Source: JBOHRE01 sp050732635 (GTDB taxonomy: Bacteria > Gemmatimonadota > Gemmatimonadetes > Longimicrobiales > RSA9). From it: a stretch of 12,020 nt of DNA. The translations under genes were made by a program, and so were the position numbers. Each line of letters opens with the position of its first letter. The stretch's first letter is position 1. The notes beneath the pieces are model-generated. The model was given only the letters and a program-made list of their open reading frames with translations. It did no database searches and was not told the origin of the DNA. The stretch is taken from positions 1 through 12,020 of the forward strand of contig JBOHRE010000093.1 in the NCBI GenBank assembly GCA_050732635.1, given 5' to 3'. This document shows, piece by piece, positions 8,123-12,020 of the stretch.

Positions 8123-8152
8123 TTGAGCCCACCCTCCGACGACGGATATGCT
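8123..8152 (+). promoter_or_regulatory. Candidate psd promoter giving a leaderless transcript
   Basis: TTGAGC (8123-8128), 18-bp spacer, TATGCT (8147-8152). The usual 6-7 bp from the -10 to the start of transcription lands on the A of the psd ATG at 8159. No Shine-Dalgarno sequence precedes that ATG, consistent with a leaderless mRNA. Confidence 0.55.
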
Positions 8153-8158
8153 GGTCGT

Positions 8159-9088
8159 ATGGAGCATCGCGAGATCCCGAGCGAGAGTGTCACGCCGGAG
8201 CTGCCCACGCGCACGTGGCGCCTCGTTCTGGCAGCGCTCGGCAAGCTGCCGCAGGGCGCGCTCAGCCGTCTCACCGGCCGGCTGGCCGATCTGCCGCTGC
8301 CACGCCCCACACGTCCGCTCGTGCTGAGCGCGTTCGCGCGTGCGTTTGGCATCGATGTCAGCGAAGCGGAACGGCCGCTGGCAGAGTACGGCTCGATCGA
8401 CGCGTTCTTCGTACGACGGCTGCGTGACGGCGTACGGACGTGGCCGCGGGATGCGCATCTGGCGACATCGCCGGTGGACGGCTTTGTCGGCCGCGTCGGC
8501 CGCGTTACGCGCGGTCGCGCGCTGCAGGCCAAAGGCCGCGACTACAGCGTCGCCGAGCTGCTGGGCGACAACCTGGAGGGCGAACGTTACGAGGGCGGCA
8601 TCTTCGTGACGCTCTACCTCAGTCCGCGACACTATCATCGCGTGCACACGCCGATGGCCGGCGAGATCCGGCGGGCCCGGCACCTGCCGGGCGCACTGCT
8701 GCCCGTCAACGCAGCGGCGGTGGTGCACGTAGCCGACCTGTTCGTGCAGAATGAGCGGCTGCTCTGTTACGTCCAGGGCGGGTTCGGCGAGGTTGCCGTC
8801 ATCGCCGTGGGCGCGTACAACGTCGGCCGCATCTCGGCGGCGTTCGATGCCCACTGGGGCACACCCGGCGCCGGCGCGGTGACCAACCGGCCGGGAGCAG
8901 AGGTCGAGACGCGGGACTACGTTCCCGGCATCATGGTAGCACCCGGCGCCGAGCTGATGACGTTCCATCTCGGCTCGACGGTCGTGCTACTGTTCGAGCC
9001 GGAGCGGCTGGTGCTCGGAGCGGCGGTCGTGCCGGGCGCGGAGCTGCGGGTCGGCCAGGAGCTCGGACGCGCCAACGTCGCACGTTGA
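8159..9088 (+). CDS. psd: Phosphatidylserine decarboxylase proenzyme
   Basis: A 309-aa membrane-associated enzyme that converts phosphatidylserine to phosphatidylethanolamine. The proenzyme cleaves itself and the new N-terminal serine becomes a pyruvoyl cofactor. The cleavage site is FHLGSTVVLLFEPE, between G272 and S273. The expected triad is present: D107 in SPVDGFVG, H163 in YHRVHTP, and S273. Length is close to E. coli Psd (322 aa), so it is of the long, membrane-bound type rather than the short 200-aa archaeal-like type. The common LSPRDYHRVH motif reads LSPRHYHRVH, with H158 in place of Asp. The ATG at 8159 is preferred over the in-frame GTG at 8084, which lies in the rocD hairpin and would add 25 unrelated residues. 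No phosphatidylserine synthase gene lies in the window, so the substrate supply is encoded elsewhere. Confidence 0.93.
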   Translation: MEHREIPSESVTPELPTRTWRLVLAALGKLPQGALSRLTGRLADLPLPRPTRPLVLSAFARAFGIDVSEAERPLAEYGSIDAFFVRRLRDGVRTWPRDAHLATSPVDGFVGRVGRVTRGRALQAKGRDYSVAELLGDNLEGERYEGGIFVTLYLSPRHYHRVHTPMAGEIRRARHLPGALLPVNAAAVVHVADLFVQNERLLCYVQGGFGEVAVIAVGAYNVGRISAAFDAHWGTPGAGAVTNRPGAEVETRDYVPGIMVAPGAELMTFHLGSTVVLLFEPERLVLGAAVVPGAELRVGQELGRANVAR

Positions 9089-9114
9089 CACCCTACCGGC
9101 CGAGCGTCTACGCT
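9085..9114 (+). promoter_or_regulatory. Candidate promoter of the Rieske oxygenase gene
   Basis: A perfect TTGACA (9085-9090), 18-bp spacer, TACGCT (9109-9114). The -35 overlaps the psd stop codon TGA at 9086-9088. The predicted leader is about 45 nt. It holds a GC-only hairpin (GCGCC 9141-9145 with GGCGC 9149-9153) where a ribosome site would normally lie, and no clear SD is seen. Confidence 0.65.
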
Positions 9115-9167
9115 GCGCGCGGTAGAGTAAGCATTGGACGGCGCCCCGGGCGCGAAACGTGATTGAC

Positions 9168-10277
9168 ATGGCGACACCGCCGTTCTCGATCGATGCCGAT
9201 GTCCGCCGCGCGCGTACGCTGCCGGCCCGTGTGTACCACGATGCGGCACACTATGCGGCGCAGAAGGAGCGCGTGTTCGCCCGCGCCTGGCACTTCCTCG
9301 GTCGCGCCGATCGCCTGAAAGCGCCCGGCCACGTGCTGCCGCTCGTGCTGCTCGAGGGTTGCCTCGACGAACCGCTCGTGTTGACCTGCGATGAGCAGCG
9401 GCGCGTGCACTGCCTGTCCAACGTGTGCACGCACCGCGGTGCGCTCGTGGTCGCAGGCGAGGGTCACGAACGCTTCCTGCGCTGCCGTTACCACGGCCGC
9501 AAGTTCGCACTCGACGGGCGCTTCGTTTCCATGCCCGAATTCGACGAGACCGCCGACTTCCCGGCGGAATCGGACAGCCTGCCAGGTCTGCTGCTCGAGC
9601 AATGGCGGGGATTTCTGTTCTGCTCGCTGGACCCGGTAATGCCCTTTGCCGAGTGGATCGGACCCGTCGAGGAGCGCGTCGGTTTCCTGCCGATCGAACG
9701 CTTCCAGCACGATGCAGCCCGCTCACACGAGTACCTGGTACCGGCCAACTGGGCACTGTACGTCGACAACTATTCCGAAGAGTTCCACATCCCGTACGTC
9801 CACGCGACGAGCCTGTCCGGAATCGACTATGGCGCATACCGCACAGAGCTGTACACGTGGAGCACGCTCCAGGTCGGCCACGTGAAGCCGGGCGAGGAGG
9901 CGTTCCGGCTGCCGGAGGGGCACGCCGACCACGGCGGACGGATCGGCGGCTACTACTTCTGGCTGTTCCCCAACCTCATGTTGAACTTCTATCCGTGGGG
10001 CCTCTCGGTGAACGTGGTCATGCCGCTGGCGCCGGATCGCACCAAGGTGGCGTTCCGGTCCTACGTACAGGATCCGGCGAAGCTCGGTGTGGGCGCGGGT
10101 GCCGATCCGCACCGGGTCGAAATGGAGGACGAGGAGGTCGTCGAGTCGGTGCAGCGCGGCGTCCGTTCACGCCTGTACGATCGGGGACGCTACTCGCCGC
10201 GACGTGAGACGGGCACCCATCACTTCCATCGCCTGCTGGCGCAAGCCATGAACGAGAGCGAGGTCCCGGGCCCATAG
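9168..10277 (+). CDS. Rieske 2Fe-2S oxygenase alpha subunit
   Basis: The 369-aa product is the catalytic subunit of a Rieske non-heme iron oxygenase, which uses O2 and electrons from a reductase to hydroxylate or demethylate a small substrate. The N-terminal Rieske domain has CTH (C87, H89) and CRYH (C106, H109), the normal Cys2His2 set for a 2Fe-2S cluster. The mononuclear iron site is in DNYSEEFHIPYVH (H207, H212), with an acidic third ligand probably in MEDEEVVESVQRG (D321 region). Overall it resembles the alpha subunits related to choline and carnitine monooxygenases and phenylpropionate dioxygenases. The substrate cannot be read from the sequence. No beta subunit, ferredoxin or reductase is adjacent, so electrons must come from elsewhere. 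ATG 9168 is preferred, and the in-frame GTG at 9159 is possible. It has its own promoter behind psd and converges on the next gene. Confidence 0.88.
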   Translation: MATPPFSIDADVRRARTLPARVYHDAAHYAAQKERVFARAWHFLGRADRLKAPGHVLPLVLLEGCLDEPLVLTCDEQRRVHCLSNVCTHRGALVVAGEGHERFLRCRYHGRKFALDGRFVSMPEFDETADFPAESDSLPGLLLEQWRGFLFCSLDPVMPFAEWIGPVEERVGFLPIERFQHDAARSHEYLVPANWALYVDNYSEEFHIPYVHATSLSGIDYGAYRTELYTWSTLQVGHVKPGEEAFRLPEGHADHGGRIGGYYFWLFPNLMLNFYPWGLSVNVVMPLAPDRTKVAFRSYVQDPAKLGVGAGADPHRVEMEDEEVVESVQRGVRSRLYDRGRYSPRRETGTHHFHRLLAQAMNESEVPGP

Positions 10278-10334
10278 GCGTGCTCGCCGGCGCGCCGTGA
10301 TGCGTCGCGGCGACCAGGGACATGGGCCGGGACC
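10262..10334. repeat. Imperfect 13-bp inverted repeat enclosing small hairpins, between convergent genes
   Basis: GGTCCCGGGCCCAT (10262-10275) and ATGGGCCGGGACC (10322-10334) pair over 13 bp with a single bulged G. The left arm includes the last codons of the Rieske gene. The 46-base interior holds GGCG-TGCT-CGCC, the palindrome GGCGCGCC and GTCG-CGG-CGAC, so the whole could fold as a branched structure. It may act as a bidirectional transcript end for the two genes. No T-run follows on either strand. Confidence 0.5.
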
Positions 10335-10341
10335 GCCTCTG

Positions 10342-10836
10342 TCAGACCCGTTGTGCCTCGGGATTGACCACGCGCTCGGCGATCTGTGTCAGCTTCTTGT
10401 CGGTCTCACCTTCCTCGTCGAGCGTTTGCTGCAACAGACGGGCGGCGTTGTCGTGCCCGAGCCGTTCGGCGTAGGTGCGCACGGTTCCGTATGCGGCGAT
10501 CTCATAGTGCTCGACACGCTGCGCGGCGGCGATGAGCGCGGCATCGCGTACGTCGGGATCGGCGTCCTCCTCGAGGATCTCCTTACCCTCCTCGATGATG
10601 CCCTCCATCCCCTTGCATTGCTTGCCGCGTACCGCCACGTCGAGATCGCCGAAGATGCGTTCCAGACGGCCCACGTGCTCCGCGGTCTGCTGCCGGTGCT
10701 GCTCGAAAGCGCCGCGGAGCTCCTCGTGCTCGGTCGCTTTGGCCATTCTCGGCAATGCGCGCAGGATCTGCTTCTCGGCGTGGTACAGGTCGCGGAGCTC
10801 CTGGACGAACAGCTTCTCCAGTGAGTCGAGTGCCAT
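10342..10836 (-). CDS. Ferritin-like DUF892 family protein (YciE/YciF type)
   Basis: A 164-aa four-helix ferritin-like protein. Family marks are LEKLFVQELRDLYHAEKQIL (7-26), TAEHVGRLERIF, GKQCKGMEGIIEEG, the signature AAQRVEHYEIAAYGT and DEEGETDKKLTQIAE. The Glu and His residues at matching places on the helices could bind a di-metal centre. Members are known as stress-induced proteins (the E. coli yciEFG stress group) and their chemistry is not settled. The ATG at 10836 (minus strand) has a near-perfect AAGGAGGT ribosome site four bases upstream (complement of 10841-10848), the strongest in the window, so high expression is likely when transcribed. A hairpin with a U-tract lies on the same strand about 28 bases before the start. 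The protein is complete and of usual length, with no signal peptide. Confidence 0.92.
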   Translation of the reverse strand: MALDSLEKLFVQELRDLYHAEKQILRALPRMAKATEHEELRGAFEQHRQQTAEHVGRLERIFGDLDVAVRGKQCKGMEGIIEEGKEILEEDADPDVRDAALIAAAQRVEHYEIAAYGTVRTYAERLGHDNAARLLQQTLDEEGETDKKLTQIAERVVNPEAQRV

Positions 10837-10863
10837 ACGGACCTCCTTCGAGTGGTCGGGTTA

Positions 10864-10906
10864 GAAAAGGAAAACGGCCCATCGTCGGAGTCCCAACGGC
10901 GGGCCG
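10864..10906 (-). terminator. Hairpin plus U-tract upstream of the YciF-like gene: attenuator or small-RNA terminator
   Basis: Read on the minus strand, CGGCCC (10906-10901) pairs with GGGCCG (10880-10875). Within it CGTTGG (10898-10893) pairs with CCGACG (10888-10883), with one G-U pair and a GACT tetraloop. TTTTCCTTTTC follows directly (10874-10864). This is a standard intrinsic terminator form oriented toward the gene, lying between any promoter and the ribosome site. No minus-strand gene ends here. Confidence 0.6.
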
Positions 10907-11017
10907 CAGGCGCGCTCGCGCCTCGCCTGCTGACAGTTGCAATAAGAGGGCCGCGCAAACAGGTGGGGCGCTCGTGAGCAGCTACCGTTAGCGCGCGCGC
11001 GGCGCTGCCTGCGAAGG
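10907..11017. other. Divergent intergenic region with GC-alternating tracts
   Basis: Together with the flanking sites this forms the 270-bp gap between the YciF-like gene and the lipoprotein gene. It contains no convincing coding sequence. AGGCGC (10918-10908 region, minus sense) and GCGCCT make a small hairpin beside the terminator. The heptamer GGGCCGC occurs at 10901-10907 and again at 10948-10954. A (GC)5 tract stands at 10991-11000. No clear minus-strand promoter was found. Confidence 0.35.
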
Positions 11018-11046
11018 TTGTGCGCGCGCGCGGATCTTGCTACGCT
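11018..11046 (+). promoter_or_regulatory. Candidate promoter of the lipoprotein gene with a (GC)5 spacer tract
   Basis: TTGTGC (11018-11023), 17-bp spacer, TACGCT (11041-11046), with a predicted leader of about 54 nt. GCGCGCGCGC (11022-11031) begins in the -35 and fills much of the spacer. It is a second copy of the tract at 10991-11000. Confidence 0.55.
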
Positions 11047-11106
11047 CCAGATGAGCCCGGCGTCGCTGCCGGCTGCACCTGCTGTACTCCGAGCCCGGAG
11101 GCTCTC

Positions 11107-12020
11107 ATGCGTACACTCTCGCTGCTGGGGGCGGTGGCGCTGCTCCCCGCCTGCATCAGCACACCCGAACGCCTGCCGCCAGATCCACGATTCGGTCCGG
11201 AGCCACTGGAGGCGCGGATCTGGGCGGACCAGACCGGTAGGATCTCGTACTGGACCAACCGCGCCGCATACGTCGCGGTGTTCGAGGTCTGGCCCGGCCG
11301 CGGCGTGGGCATGATCCACCCTGCGTGGGCGGGGCAGCAGCAGCAGCATACGAGCGGCTTCCGCTGGGTCAACACGTACAACCGGTCGTTCCGCTGGGCC
11401 TATCATCTGACCACCCAGATCAGCCGCATTGCGCCACAGCCTCGCTATCTGCTCGTAGTCGCGTCGGACCGGCCGCTGCAGGTGGAGCAGTTCGTGGCGC
11501 GGCCATACGCGCTCTACTCGGCGCTCGGCATGGCGGCGTTCAGCGCGTACCGCACCTTCGACACGATGGAGCAGCTCGCGCAGCTTGCGCTCGACCCGGG
11601 CAGCGAATGGGCGGTCGACTACTACACGATCTGGCCGAGCAGCGTGCGTGATTACCGGGACTACCGCATCGTCACTTGCCGAGGCAGTTCCTTCTTCGTG
11701 CCGCTGGACCTGTACTATGCGATCGCGTCGCAGTGCATCCAGTCCGAGACGCAGGTCGCCGAATCGCAGCCCGTCGCGCGGGTGCCGGCTGATTCGATTT
11801 CGGTGCCGCCGCGGGACGAGCCGGTGCGGGTCGCGGCGGATCCCGTCGACGTGGACGGCGTGCGCCAGGCGCCCGAGCTGGAGTCGCAGCCGAGGCAGCC
11901 GCGCGTCGTCGGTCCTCCTCGTGTCGAGCCCGCGAAGGCAGACCGCACCGAGGAGGAGGAGGCGCAGGCGCGGCGCGACTTCGAGATCATCAAGCAGCGG
12001 CTCGGCAAGCGCGGCGTCGC
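11107..12020 (+). CDS. Lipoprotein of unknown function, 3' end beyond window
   Basis: An open frame of 304 codons runs without a stop to the window edge. The N-terminus MRTLSLLGAVALLPAC is a lipoprotein signal, with lipobox LPAC and C16 as the expected lipidated residue, so the mature protein is probably anchored in the envelope. An SD, GGAGG (11097-11101), is five bases before the ATG and lies in a small GAGCC/GGCTC hairpin (11091-11104). Residues 38-80 include a stretch near ARIWADQTGRISYW and NRAAYVAVFEVWPG. This faintly recalls the DUF4384-type beta domain that reports interaction with a ligand or wall, but the resemblance is weak. Further on come many aromatic residues (RDYRDYRIV), and two cysteines at about 200 and 218. 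From about 225 the sequence turns into a Pro/Val/Glu-rich linker, then an acidic-basic segment (TEEEEAQARRDFEIIKQRL). I do not recognise the family. Confidence 0.75.
   Translation, partial: MRTLSLLGAVALLPACISTPERLPPDPRFGPEPLEARIWADQTGRISYWTNRAAYVAVFEVWPGRGVGMIHPAWAGQQQQHTSGFRWVNTYNRSFRWAYHLTTQISRIAPQPRYLLVVASDRPLQVEQFVARPYALYSALGMAAFSAYRTFDTMEQLAQLALDPGSEWAVDYYTIWPSSVRDYRDYRIVTCRGSSFFVPLDLYYAIASQCIQSETQVAESQPVARVPADSISVPPRDEPVRVAADPVDVDGVRQAPELESQPRQPRVVGPPRVEPAKADRTEEEEAQARRDFEIIKQRLGKRGV

Noticed and set aside
8084..8158. Upstream start for psd
   Set aside because: It would begin inside the rocD hairpin, and its 25 residues are not Psd-like.
10861..11406. Minus-strand open frame across the divergent region and lipoprotein gene
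   Set aside because: It overlaps the lipoprotein frame, which has an SD, lipobox and promoter, and it runs through the minus-strand terminator.
1..12020. tRNA, rRNA, CRISPR arrays, insertion sequences or phage genes
   Set aside because: Looked for on both strands by eye; no cloverleaf, spaced repeat array, transposase or integrase sequence was seen.

Overview
The window is GC-rich bacterial chromosome with dense coding and strong G/C third-position bias, which leaves many long antisense shadow frames open. No marker gene fixes the taxon. The mix of a very large secreted M14 peptidase with a C-terminal amidotransferase-like domain, a soluble B12-binding-type protein without a signal peptide, and GC-rich promoters of the form TTGnnn-N17/18-TAYGCT fits Gemmatimonadota or a similar diderm soil or sediment lineage. 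This placement is inference.

Layout: (1) 86-2932 (+), exported M14 zinc carboxypeptidase-like protein. (2) 2969-4141 (-), EcsC-like protein with a TerB-like C-terminus, convergent with gene 1 and divergent from gene 3. (3) 4309-5652 (+), type II NADH dehydrogenase. (4) 5713-6642 (-), BtuF-like periplasmic-binding-fold protein with no export signal. (5) 6841-8061 (+), ornithine aminotransferase rocD, divergent from gene 4. (6) 8159-9088 (+), phosphatidylserine decarboxylase psd, behind a hairpin and its own promoter. (7) 9168-10277 (+), Rieske oxygenase alpha subunit, whose -35 element overlaps the psd stop codon. (8) 10342-10836 (-), DUF892/YciF-type ferritin-like stress protein. (9) 11107-12020 (+), lipoprotein cut by the window edge.

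Most genes look like independent transcription units with alternating strands, so there is no multi-gene operon to read as one pathway. The biochemical themes are respiratory NADH oxidation (ndh), amino-acid catabolism (rocD and possibly the exported peptidase), phosphatidylethanolamine synthesis (psd) and stress or envelope functions (YciF-like protein, lipoprotein). No tRNA, rRNA, CRISPR array, insertion sequence or phage gene was seen.

The least ordinary signals are non-coding. They are a minus-strand hairpin plus U-tract just upstream of the YciF-like gene (possible attenuator or end of a small RNA), a 13-bp inverted repeat with one bulge enclosing smaller hairpins between the Rieske and YciF-like genes, a promoter placed so that psd should be leaderless, and a (GC)n tract inside the lipoprotein promoter spacer. 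I found no convincing new multi-gene system in this window.
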